A DNA stretch of 64,000 nucleotides from Lachnospiraceae bacterium (GTDB taxonomy: Bacteria > Bacillota > Clostridia > Lachnospirales > Lachnospiraceae), in the NCBI GenBank assembly GCA_019421365.1, contig JAHZFJ010000007.1:99288-163287 (forward strand), in the 5' to 3' direction. Under the pieces are notes generated by a model. That model made no database searches. It was not told the origin of the DNA and saw only the letters and a list, made by a program, of their open reading frames with translations. This document shows positions 29,089 to 37,509 of this stretch, in pieces (the first letter of the stretch is position 1; the number at the start of each line of letters is the position of its first letter). The position numbers and the translations under genes were made by a program.

Positions 29089-30672
29089 ATGAGAAAAAAC
29101 AATTTTTTCAAAAGAAGTATCGCTGTTTTACTTGCATCGGCTTTGACACTTGGTCTGGTAGCGTGCGGGGGGAGTAAAAGCGGAGGAGGAAAAAACACAT
29201 CAGAAGTATTAGAGGATGGTTCCATTGATACTTCCAATCATGAAGTAGTTAAAATGTTGGTACTTGGAAACAAACCGACGAATGGTCGACTAGAAGCGAT
29301 GTTAAAGAAGCTGAATGAAGTTTTGACAGAGAAAGTGAATGCTGAATTGGAACTAACTTATGTAGAATGGACGGATTGGCAGACACAGTATAATGTACAG
29401 CTATTAAGTGGGGATAGTAGCTTAGATATTATAACGACTGCAACAGACTGGCTGTATGGATGGGAGAACACTCAAAAAGGGGCCTTTATGCCTTTGTCGG
29501 AAGATATGCTAAAGACCTATGCACCAAAGACCTATGCACAGGTAACTGAAGATGGTGATTGGAATATTACTAAGTATAAAGACGAGATATATTTTATTCC
29601 GGAAGATAATTATATACAGTATACGAATCAAGGGATGATGTATCGTGGAGACTGGGCAAAAGAAGCCGGAATTTCAGACGGTAAAATTACGAAGATGGAA
29701 GATTTTACTACATATTTCAAATACATAAAAGAGAATAAAGAAGGTGTAACACCATTTGACTGTGGTAAGGGTATGAATTTTATAAATGGTTATTTGACTT
29801 CTAAGACAGATACTGTTTTAATCAGTGGGCTGAATGTTGGCAATTATGAATTCTGGTTTGGTAAATCTGTAGAAGATCCATTTACAGTAACATCTCCTTT
29901 TATGGAGGGCGATGAAATTTATGCAGCAGCAGATTTGATGAAAGAGTGGAACGACATGGGTGTATGGAAGGAAGACGTACTAAACTATGATGCCGATACC
30001 AGAAATATGCTTTATGATGGTAGCAATGGAGTAGATGCTCATCATAGCCAGACTTATTATACACAGGTTCGTCCGAACATGGATACCAAACAACCAGGAT
30101 CTGATGTACAGATGTACTATTTCGGAATGGAAAACGGCAATGTTAGTCAACCACTTAAAGCACATGGTGCAGCTGCAATTAGCGCAAATTCAAAACATCC
30201 AGAACGTGCACTTATGGTTTATGACCTCCTGCGTAATGATAAGGAATGCTATGATTTGATTAACTACGGTATTGAAGGAACTGACTATGTGTTAACAGCT
30301 GAAGGTAAAATTGACCGACCAGAAGGCTGGGATCAGTCTGTTGATTCACTTGGTGCAAACTTTTGGTGCGGACGTAATGATGACTTGGAGTTAGAAGATG
30401 TGACATGGTGGAGTGGATGGAAAGACATGGTTGCAGAGTATAATACTTTTGCTTATGAGAATCCATACGAAGCGGTAATAATTGATAAGACATCAATCGA
30501 AGCTCAACAAGCAGCAATGGCCAATGTTTTAAGTGAGTATATGCCACAGCTGTGTGCGGGAAAATATGAAGATCCTCATGCAGCAATCGATGAAATGCGT
30601 GAGAAACTAAAGGCAGCAGGTTATGAAGAACTAAAAGAAGTTATTCAGAAAAATTTGGAGCAATATAAGTAA
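29089..30672 (+). CDS. Extracellular solute-binding lipoprotein of the sugar importer
   Basis: Substrate-capturing lipoprotein of the importer encoded by the two preceding permease genes, 527 aa from ATG 29089 (GGGAGGG upstream; the longer frame from 29023 lacks a site). Signal peptide KRSIAVLLASALTLGLVACG gives the lipobox Cys. The mature protein has features of the LplA/YtcQ-type family (large, Trp/Asp-rich): LTYVEWTDWQTQYNVQL, ATDWLYGWENTQKGAF, FIPEDNYIQYTNQGMMYRG, and SANSKHPERALMVYDLLRN. The ligand is unknown; the GH42 neighbour suggests a galactoside or pectin-side-chain oligosaccharide. A strong terminator follows. Confidence 0.85.
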   Translation: MRKNNFFKRSIAVLLASALTLGLVACGGSKSGGGKNTSEVLEDGSIDTSNHEVVKMLVLGNKPTNGRLEAMLKKLNEVLTEKVNAELELTYVEWTDWQTQYNVQLLSGDSSLDIITTATDWLYGWENTQKGAFMPLSEDMLKTYAPKTYAQVTEDGDWNITKYKDEIYFIPEDNYIQYTNQGMMYRGDWAKEAGISDGKITKMEDFTTYFKYIKENKEGVTPFDCGKGMNFINGYLTSKTDTVLISGLNVGNYEFWFGKSVEDPFTVTSPFMEGDEIYAAADLMKEWNDMGVWKEDVLNYDADTRNMLYDGSNGVDAHHSQTYYTQVRPNMDTKQPGSDVQMYYFGMENGNVSQPLKAHGAAAISANSKHPERALMVYDLLRNDKECYDLINYGIEGTDYVLTAEGKIDRPEGWDQSVDSLGANFWCGRNDDLELEDVTWWSGWKDMVAEYNTFAYENPYEAVIIDKTSIEAQQAAMANVLSEYMPQLCAGKYEDPHAAIDEMREKLKAAGYEELKEVIQKNLEQYK

Positions 30673-30743
30673 TAGTAGTAATAATAAAGACGGAACAGAC
30701 GGGCATTGGCATTAAAATTTATTATTCCAGCCTTTAGATGTGA

Positions 30744-30788
30744 AAAACAGGGGTATGGACAGTGTTAGTTGGTCATACCCCTGTTTTT
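30744..30788 (+). terminator. Rho-independent terminator closing the sugar importer operon
   Basis: Perfect 14-bp stem (30744-30757 with 30774-30787), including ACAGGGGTATG, ending in a run of T. Confidence 0.92.
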
Positions 30789-30830
30789 GTCCACCTGCGT
30801 AAAGCTGACAGCAGGGTTTTGTACAATTGA

Positions 30831-31163
30831 ACGCCCGACAGTGTTACTCTTGAACCAGGTGTTTATGATGTAACAGTTGTAGGAGCAAGGGCATCTGTAC
30901 AGGGGAAAATAGCTAATGGAGTTATGATGACAGTGCAAGGGGGGAGCTTTGAAGGTGGATTACTTATTGCTGGGGCAAATACTACGGTAACTAACCAGCT
31001 TACTGTAGCAAAGGAGAATATGGTTACTTTTTTCATGACAGGTGCAATCAGCGGAAACACGGCGGGAATTTCATTCCTTGTTATTGCAAAGCATAGAGAT
31101 GAACTGTCACCGGTAATACCGGAGAGCTCCCTTGCATCATCAGAACCATTGAGAATGAAGTAG
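30831..31163 (+). pseudogene. Remnant of a Gly/Val-rich, probably surface or phage-type protein
   Basis: Open frame without a plausible start immediately after a TGA: SVTLEPGVYDVTVVGARASV, then VQGGSFEGGLLIAGANTTVT and TGAISGNTAGISFLVIAKHR, ending at TAG 31161. The repeated hydrophobic/Gly beta-strand pattern resembles the C-terminal part of a tail-like or cell-surface protein, but I cannot name it. Internal ATG codons at 30924 lack a ribosome site. It appears to be debris at the right edge of the 19-31 kb locus. The remainder of 31164-31328 holds the recU promoter. Confidence 0.4.
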
Positions 31164-31246
31164 AAGATTAGATATTAAAAAAGAAATAAGAAAGTAAAAA
31201 TTAATTGTGAAATTGTTAAAGCAGACATTGATATCCATTCTTCAAC

Positions 31247-31275
31247 TTGCCATATCGAACAAATTTTCGTATACT
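31247..31275 (+). promoter_or_regulatory. recU promoter
   Basis: TTGCCA (31247-31252), 17-nt spacer, TATACT (31270-31275), about 50 nt before the ATG. Confidence 0.65.
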
Positions 31276-31328
31276 ATACCTAATGAAAAACACAATAATT
31301 AGATATAAATTACGAAAGGAACGATACT

Positions 31329-31859
31329 ATGCCATCTTGGAATTCAAGAGGTCTTCGTGGATCAACGTTAGAAGAATTAATCAATCTTACTAATGAGAAA
31401 TATCGTGCAAATCACCTTGCATTGATACAGAAGATCCCGACACCAATAAAACCAATTAATATAGATAAGACTACAAGACACATTACCCTTGCTTATTTTG
31501 ACCAAAAGAGTACGGTCGATTATATAGGTGCTGTGCAAGGAATACCGATATGTTTTGATGCGAAAGAATGTGCTAGCGATACTTTTCCCTTGCAAAATGT
31601 TCATGATCATCAGATTGAATTTATGAAGGAGTTTGAGCAACAAGGGGGAGTAGCGTTCTTATTAATTTATTATTCTAGTAAAGATTATTTCTATTATCTT
31701 CGCTTCAAAGAACTACTTACCTTCTGGGAGAGAGCACAACAAGGTGGAAGAAAGAGTTTTAGATATGAAGAATTAACTCCTAGTTATGAAATTTCAACGA
31801 ATAATGGGGTGTTTGTCCATTATCTTGAGATGTTGAATCAAGATCTCGCGAGTAGGTAG
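31329..31859 (+). CDS. recU: Holliday junction resolvase RecU
   Basis: Structure-specific endonuclease that resolves Holliday junctions in Firmicutes, acting with RuvAB. The N-terminal WNSRGLRGSTLEELINLTNE, the catalytic block KSTVDYIGAVQGIPICFDAKE (PD-D/ExK-type, with Asp in VDYIG and the Glu/Lys of FDAKE), the HDHQIEFMKEFEQQGGVAF segment and the stalk region are all family hallmarks. Length 176 aa is on the short side but complete. ATG 31329 follows AAAGGAAC. It has its own promoter and is not adjacent to a pbp gene as in Bacillus. Confidence 0.9.
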   Translation: MPSWNSRGLRGSTLEELINLTNEKYRANHLALIQKIPTPIKPINIDKTTRHITLAYFDQKSTVDYIGAVQGIPICFDAKECASDTFPLQNVHDHQIEFMKEFEQQGGVAFLLIYYSSKDYFYYLRFKELLTFWERAQQGGRKSFRYEELTPSYEISTNNGVFVHYLEMLNQDLASR

Positions 31860-31987
31860 TGAAAGGTATTATGATGATATTGTGATATAGATTTTATGAT
31901 ATGAATCAAAGGATAAAACATTTCTTCATAGTATTTCAGTGTATTATATGCTATACTGGTATCTTACACGCAAAATACAATTAAGAA

Positions 31988-33421
31988 ATGGAAGATAGAA
32001 TGCAATTTAATGAAATAAAATTAACAAACGGATTACTAAACACAATTAAGGAAATAGGATATACAGAGGCTACCCAGGTTCAGAGCCAAACAATTCCCTT
32101 ATTATTAGAAGGACATGATGTATTAGCATGTGCACAAACTGGTACTGGAAAGACGGCAGCTTATGTACTTCCTATGCTACATAAACTATCAGGTTCAAAA
32201 AGAAAGAAGATTAAAGGATTGATCTTAACTCCAACGAGAGAGTTAGCAAATCAAATCCATGAGAATATTAAACAATTTGGAAAAGGTCTAGGCTTAAGTA
32301 CAACAGTTATCTATGGAGGCGTTGGACAGAACGCCCAAGTTAATGTACTTAAGAATGGAGTAGATATCCTAGTAGCAACACCAGGTAGATTGAATGACTT
32401 AATCGGTCAAGGGTATATTAAGCTAGGTGAAGTAGAAATGTTTGTCTTAGATGAAGCAGATCAGATGCTTGATTTGGGATTTATCCATGATATGAAGAAG
32501 ATTATTCCGTTATTACCAAAAGATAGACAAACACTATTATTCAGTGCGACAATGCCAAAAGCGATTGAGAAGCTAGCGAGTACTATCTTAAAATCCCCTA
32601 AAATTATTAAAGTGGATCCTGTTACAAGTACAGTAGATGCAATTAATCAATCCGTTTACTTTGTAGACCGAACAAATAAGATCTCTTTGCTTACGCATGT
32701 TATTAAAGAAAAGAATATGACTAGTGTACTTGTCTTCACTAGGACGAAGATTTTTGCAGATAAAGTTGCCCTAAAGCTTAATAAAGCTAAGATTACTGCA
32801 ATGGCTATTCATGGTGATAAAGGTCAGAGTACAAGAGAACTAGCACTTCGAAGTTTTAAAGACGGAAGTATTAAAGTACTTGTAGCTACTGATGTAGCAG
32901 CAAGAGGTATTGACATTGCGGAGCTTAATTATGTAATTAATTATGATATTCCAGATACACCAGAGACATACATTCATCGAATTGGACGAACTGGACGTGC
33001 AGGCTATAGTGGTAATGCAATTAATTTCTGTAACTATGATGATATAGATTGTTTAAGAGATATTGAAAAACATATTGGTAAGATGATTAAGGAAGTGCCT
33101 TCTCAGTGGCCAATGTTAGTTTTTGAAAAGTCAGAACGTAAAGCAAGAAATCAAGTAGCGGTAAAATCAGAGAATAATAAACCAAAAAAGATAAATATGC
33201 AAGGTAAAGAAGTGGTTAAAAGTACAGACAAATATAAAGGAAAGACTAGTAACAAAACCAAAGTTACAAATAACCAAACTTCAAAACAAATAACTAAGGA
33301 TAAGTTCAAATCCAAAGGGAAAAGTAGTAAAGAAACTGGAATTCCCTATAAAACAAAGACAAATGAGGGCTATAAAAAAAGTAAAAGCACAAATAAGAAC
33401 AATAGCAAAAAAATTAAGTAA
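31988..33421 (+). CDS. DEAD-box ATP-dependent RNA helicase
   Basis: RNA helicase with the complete motif set: Q-motif TEATQVQSQTIP, motif I AQTGTGKTAAY, Ia PTRELA, Ib TPGR, II DEAD, III SAT, IV LVFTRTK, V ATDVAARGID and VI HRIGRTGRAG. The core ends around residue 370 and is followed by a Lys/Asn/Ser-rich basic tail of about 100 residues, as in CshA/DeaD-type helicases that act in ribosome assembly, mRNA decay or cold adaptation. ATG 31988 gives 477 aa; ATG 32000 (GGAAG upstream) is an equally good start. A Nudix gene follows about 95 nt later. Confidence 0.9.
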   Translation: MEDRMQFNEIKLTNGLLNTIKEIGYTEATQVQSQTIPLLLEGHDVLACAQTGTGKTAAYVLPMLHKLSGSKRKKIKGLILTPTRELANQIHENIKQFGKGLGLSTTVIYGGVGQNAQVNVLKNGVDILVATPGRLNDLIGQGYIKLGEVEMFVLDEADQMLDLGFIHDMKKIIPLLPKDRQTLLFSATMPKAIEKLASTILKSPKIIKVDPVTSTVDAINQSVYFVDRTNKISLLTHVIKEKNMTSVLVFTRTKIFADKVALKLNKAKITAMAIHGDKGQSTRELALRSFKDGSIKVLVATDVAARGIDIAELNYVINYDIPDTPETYIHRIGRTGRAGYSGNAINFCNYDDIDCLRDIEKHIGKMIKEVPSQWPMLVFEKSERKARNQVAVKSENNKPKKINMQGKEVVKSTDKYKGKTSNKTKVTNNQTSKQITKDKFKSKGKSSKETGIPYKTKTNEGYKKSKSTNKNNSKKIK

Positions 33422-33516
33422 TAAGACAGCAAATGACAATATAGTTGATAAATATCTTCATATGGAACGTGAGAATCAGAAATTAGATTCTTTAGGAATA
33501 TAATTGGAGGAATGAT

Positions 33517-34128
33517 ATGAATAGGGTAAAGAATATTAGCAAGCAAACACAAAATCGTTTTCTCAATCTATATGAGCTAGAAGTGGAACATAGAGATGGT
33601 AAGGTTTCACCGTATTTTCTTGCATCTAGATCAGAAGAGGTTAGTGATCTTAAGATAACAACAGGTAAGAATACACCAGACGGAGTTGCAATCTATGGAA
33701 TCTATGGAGAGAATAAGGATAAAGTAGCACTAGTGAGACAATTTCGTTATCCTATTAATGATTACATCTACGAATTCCCAGCAGGCTTGGTTGAAAAGGG
33801 AGAAGATGCAACAGTTGCAGCAGTTCGTGAGATGTTTGAAGAGACAGGCTTAACCCTTACACCAGTGGAGTGTGATGAGGGTTATAATCGACCGTTTTTT
33901 ACTACAATTGGAATGACTGATGAATCTTGTGCAACAGTATATGGATACCTAAGTGGAGAACCAACGAATATTCACCAAGAAGCGTCTGAGGATATACAAG
34001 TTATATTAGCGGACCGAGAGGAATGCAAACGTATTCTGAAAGAGGAGAATGTTGCAATTATCTGTGCGTATATGCTGATGCATTTTATACATTCAGAAGA
34101 TGATCCTTTTGGATTTTTGAAATTGTAA
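33517..34128 (+). CDS. Nudix hydrolase, probable ADP-ribose pyrophosphatase
   Basis: 203-residue Nudix protein. The Nudix box is complete: GLVEKGEDATVAAVREMF followed by EETGL (GX5EX7REUXEEXGU), with the metal-binding Glu residues in place. The preceding VALVRQFRYPINDYIYEFPAG block is typical of ADP-ribose pyrophosphatases (NudF type) that split ADP-ribose into AMP and ribose 5-phosphate, so that is the likely role. GGAGG precedes the start. It ends just before a strong bidirectional terminator shared with a convergent MATE remnant. Confidence 0.85.
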   Translation: MNRVKNISKQTQNRFLNLYELEVEHRDGKVSPYFLASRSEEVSDLKITTGKNTPDGVAIYGIYGENKDKVALVRQFRYPINDYIYEFPAGLVEKGEDATVAAVREMFEETGLTLTPVECDEGYNRPFFTTIGMTDESCATVYGYLSGEPTNIHQEASEDIQVILADREECKRILKEENVAIICAYMLMHFIHSEDDPFGFLKL

Positions 34129-34161
34129 ATAATATTGTATAACTATGAACTATAGATTAGG

Positions 34162-34208
34162 AAAAAAGATGAACATTAGTATAGTCAACACTAATGTTCA
34201 TCTTTTTT
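34162..34208 (+). terminator. Bidirectional Rho-independent terminator
   Basis: Perfect 19-bp stem (34162-34180 with 34190-34208), A-rich on the left arm and T-rich on the right. It can terminate both the Nudix gene (+) and the convergent MATE remnant (-). Confidence 0.92.
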
Positions 34209-34559
34209 CTAATTATTCTGCGTCAAATTTCTAATCCATCTATATTTAATTGTTCGAGGGAAGCAGATGAAGAACTTGCCGATCTCATCCGCGGTTACCA
34301 TTAGATATACAATGTATACAGGAGCTTTTAAGACTACAGCACGCTTGGGATTCAGTACCAGCGTATTTGTAAGCAATATTATATACGGAATTGCCAATTC
34401 CATAGATAGCTTCGCCAAGTATAGTTTTCCAACCATAAAAACATCAGCCATATTCACTAAACTGTTTATTAGATTTTGTATAATTACTGGGATACCAATT
34501 ACTAGAATCCCTTTGAAAAATTCTTTTGTCTCGTTAGTTGTTACGTTAGTCTGATTCAT
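34209..34559 (-). pseudogene. MATE efflux gene reduced to its N- and C-terminal ends
   Basis: The 116-residue frame joins two distant parts of a MATE transporter. Residues 1 to about 47 are the usual N-terminus (FFKGILVIGIPVIIQNLINS, LVNMADVFMVGKL). The remainder resembles the last helices and cytoplasmic end (RAVVLKAPVYIVYLMVTADE, FFICFPRTIKYRWIRNLT). The roughly 330 residues normally between them are missing, so an internal deletion that kept the frame is the simplest explanation. It cannot form a 12-helix transporter. No obvious insertion element remains at the junction. Confidence 0.75.
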
Positions 34560-34636
34560 ATTACTACCTAACTGTGCGTAGCGAATCGCACAAAGTAGGA
34601 TTGGTACGCGTATTTACCAATCCTATTTTAATTGAT

Positions 34637-36259
34637 TTATTTGGTATGAAGAGAGTCAATCTTTATTACGCCGGATGTTACATGAAGTTTTATTTTTGCG
34701 CTCTCAGATTTTAGTAATTTTATAGGTGATAAGATTTGTACGTCCTCGTTTTCTGTTAAGTCAAATGTACCGAGCACTTTATCATCTTGGTATACTTCTA
34801 AAATCCCTGCTTCCTCACATATATAGTGAATGAGGAGAGTGGAAGTATCTTTTACATCTTCAAGGGAATAAACAGCGAATTCGTCTTTTGCAAGTTCTAA
34901 CACAAAACGTTTAAAACCACAGTCAAAGCCAAATGCTTTCGCTAAATCCTTGTATTGTTCTATAATTTCCATACCAGTACGATAGCGGTACCGAACTAGA
35001 TTAGTCTCTTCTCGAAGCCCTGAATAAGATATTCCTTTACCGGGAAAATGGTCGAAATCAGTACCACGAATGATGCAACCAGGTTGTCTTAAAACAGCAT
35101 TTGATACAGATATTAATTTTTCGCAGTTCTCTACTTTGATATTTTCTAAGAACTCATCAAGTATCTTTCTTGCAACATCATAGCCTGGGTGTGCGCCACC
35201 TTTGATGTATTCAATTATAGAATCCCAGCCCCTAGGTTTATTAATTGAACAAGGGGAATTGCTACAGTCCATCTTCTTCCAAGGCCATATATTGTAACCA
35301 ATGCCAAGTTCTGCAGCAAGTGGGTACATTGCAGTGAACCATTCTATGTAGTTTTCACCTGTCTCTCCTAACCACAATGGACAATCCCACTCTTTAGCTA
35401 GTGTTAAGAATTCTTGGTAACACGAGATATCGGGTAAACAAGCATAACGATGGAAATGTATAATCATTTTATCATCATACTTTTTACAAAAGATATCTTT
35501 AGAAGAAGCCCAGTGATGTCCTTCTAGTGAGATAAGATGTTTCTTGTCTATTTTACGTATCTCCCTAATGGCTACTTCATAAAATTCTTTTAATCTAGGT
35601 AACAGATAATCAAAATCGGTATCATCAGCAAAACGTTTTGGACGAATTGGTTCGTTTAGAAGATCATATCCAGCAACGATATAGCGGTCGCAGTAGCGGG
35701 TAGCTAACTCCTTCCACAATGCAATACCTTTGTCAAAGCAATCTTGATCTGTGAATAATCGTGGGACATCATCAATGGAATCATCAATATTATCTCCTGT
35801 CTGCCCACCAGGTGCACCATGTAGATCTAAGAATACATAGATTCCATATGTTTCACACCAATTAATACATTGATCTAATAGTTGGAATCCTTCCTCAATC
35901 CAGTGAATTCCTTCACCCTCTTTCATAAAAAGACGAGCATTCATTGGAATACGTACGGAATTGTAACCAAGTTCAGCCATAAAGCGAATATCTGCTTCTG
36001 TTATATAATTCTGACGGTATGCCTTCCAGAATTCATGGGCATATTCCTCACCAGTAAGTTCTTCTATAACAGCCTCTATTCTACGAGGGCGATCAAAGCG
36101 CTTGCTTCCAAGGGCTTTCCACATATAACCTTCTTGTAATAACCAATTGCCGAGGCCCCAGCCAGTTAATATAATTTCTTCTCCTAATTCATTAACGATT
36201 TTTTGACCATCTACGTTGAGAAATCCATTTACACGATTACGTTTCATATTATCTTTCAT
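34637..36259 (-). CDS. Glycoside hydrolase family 5, intracellular
   Basis: 540-residue GH5 enzyme without a signal peptide, so it likely degrades imported beta-glucan or related oligosaccharides in the cytosol. The (beta/alpha)8 barrel (about 1-370) shows GWGLGNWLLQEG, YNSVRIPMNARLF, FLDLHGAPGGQ, the acid/base Glu203 in YDLLNEP, FHRYACLP, and the nucleophile Glu299 in LWLGETGEN, followed by WPWKK. A C-terminal beta-rich domain (about 400-540) may bind carbohydrate. AAAGGAG lies 8 nt before ATG (36259 on the minus strand). It is divergent from an AraC regulator, the likely controller. Closest recognised types are exo-beta-glucanase/cellulase-like GH5; the subfamily is uncertain. Confidence 0.85.
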   Translation of the reverse strand: MKDNMKRNRVNGFLNVDGQKIVNELGEEIILTGWGLGNWLLQEGYMWKALGSKRFDRPRRIEAVIEELTGEEYAHEFWKAYRQNYITEADIRFMAELGYNSVRIPMNARLFMKEGEGIHWIEEGFQLLDQCINWCETYGIYVFLDLHGAPGGQTGDNIDDSIDDVPRLFTDQDCFDKGIALWKELATRYCDRYIVAGYDLLNEPIRPKRFADDTDFDYLLPRLKEFYEVAIREIRKIDKKHLISLEGHHWASSKDIFCKKYDDKMIIHFHRYACLPDISCYQEFLTLAKEWDCPLWLGETGENYIEWFTAMYPLAAELGIGYNIWPWKKMDCSNSPCSINKPRGWDSIIEYIKGGAHPGYDVARKILDEFLENIKVENCEKLISVSNAVLRQPGCIIRGTDFDHFPGKGISYSGLREETNLVRYRYRTGMEIIEQYKDLAKAFGFDCGFKRFVLELAKDEFAVYSLEDVKDTSTLLIHYICEEAGILEVYQDDKVLGTFDLTENEDVQILSPIKLLKSESAKIKLHVTSGVIKIDSLHTK

Positions 36260-36466
36260 AATAAATCTCCTTTGTTAGTTTTGGTAAAACAATATGATGA
36301 TACAATTGATCATACAGTATTGAGTACTAAAATATAGACACCTTCTAGAATAATAGTAACTTTAATATAATATTGGATTTTGCTATATTAAGTATATAGT
36401 GAAATTTTTTCAAATAAAATGATTAGAATGGTGAATTTTTTAACCATTATGGTAGGTGAAGAATAT

Positions 36467-37324
36467 ATGTTAGAAGAAATATTACAGGAGTATCCACAAT
36501 TGCGATTACAAAAGAATGAAGGTTGTTATTATCAAATTGGAGATGATTTTAATAATGGGGTAATGTCTTGCGGTTTTATGCGAAAAGAGAAAGGTGTAGA
36601 TTCACAACATAATTTACAATTACAATTTTATAGTTGTTTTATATTATTATCTGGTAAAGGGACATATCGAGACAAATACGGGAAGGAATATCCTTTACAG
36701 GCAGGCTCGTTGGTGCAACGTATTCCGAATGAAGTACATACAACAGAGGTAGAGGGGGAGGATTGGTTAGAATTTTTTATTAACTTTGGCTATAGTACTT
36801 TTGAATATTTACATAGCATGAATGTGATTTCTATAGAAGAGCCAGTAAAGACTTGTATAATTACACCTGAGGTTGTGAAGTATTTGATCTTCCAATTAGA
36901 GAGCTTTAAGAATGTCCAGGTGGAAGAGTTGCCCATATATTTGATAGAACTACAAAAGATGGTAGTACAGCTTCATAAAAGTTGTATTTCGAACACAATG
37001 AGCAATCGTAACATGTTAATGCTTAAAGCTAAGAATCTACTGTCAAGCGATTTAGAAGAAGATGTTTCGTTAGAATCATTAGCAATGGATCTTGGTATGA
37101 GCTATGAAAACTTCCGAAAAGTGTTTCGAGAGACGCAAGGTGTATCTCCGATGCAATTTCGAACAAGTCAACGGATGCATCGAGCAGAGCTTATGATTTT
37201 ATCAGGAATAAGTATCAAGGAAACGGCCACATTAGTAGGTTATTCAGATTGCTATGGATTTTCTAGACAATTCAAAAAAACAATAGGAGTATCACCAGCT
37301 GCTTACCGTAATATGAAGAGTTAA
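36467..37324 (+). CDS. AraC-family regulator, probable activator of the GH5 gene
   Basis: About 285 residues from ATG 36467 (GGTGAAG upstream); the frame opens at 36419 but has no ribosome site there. N-terminal cupin-like sensing domain (LLSGKGTYRDKYGKEYPLQA, GSLVQRIPNEVHTTEVEGED) and a C-terminal AraC DNA-binding domain with two HTHs: LESLAMDLGMSYENFRKVF and IKETATLVGYSDCYGFSRQF, ending KKTIGVSPAAYRNM. It is transcribed divergently from the GH5 gene with about 200 nt between, the usual layout for a sugar-responsive activator of a neighbouring hydrolase. The inducer is unknown. Confidence 0.85.
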   Translation: MLEEILQEYPQLRLQKNEGCYYQIGDDFNNGVMSCGFMRKEKGVDSQHNLQLQFYSCFILLSGKGTYRDKYGKEYPLQAGSLVQRIPNEVHTTEVEGEDWLEFFINFGYSTFEYLHSMNVISIEEPVKTCIITPEVVKYLIFQLESFKNVQVEELPIYLIELQKMVVQLHKSCISNTMSNRNMLMLKAKNLLSSDLEEDVSLESLAMDLGMSYENFRKVFRETQGVSPMQFRTSQRMHRAELMILSGISIKETATLVGYSDCYGFSRQFKKTIGVSPAAYRNMKS

Positions 37325-37436
37325 CCTTTCTTATTAAAATAGTAGTCTATATTAATTTGGAATATAATAGAATACACAAGTTAGATGTGATAAAATGTTG
37401 GAAATGACACATATGAATATTAAGCTGTCTATATGA

Positions 37437-37483
37437 GATTCGAGTGTCAAAAGGTCATAGAAATACCTTTTGGTACTCGAATC
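37437..37483 (+). repeat. 19-bp perfect-pairing hairpin related to the 56-kb palindrome
   Basis: Arms 37437-37455 and 37465-37483 pair over 19 bp with two G-U pairs on the + strand and a 9-nt loop. The arm begins GATTCGAGTGTCAAAAG, differing by one base from the end GATTCGGGTGTCAAAAG of the 55786-56054 palindrome. There is no U-tract. It sits between the araC stop and the ribosome site of the next gene. Confidence 0.7.
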
Positions 37484-37509
37484 TTATGAATGCGAAGGGA
37501 GGACTAGCA

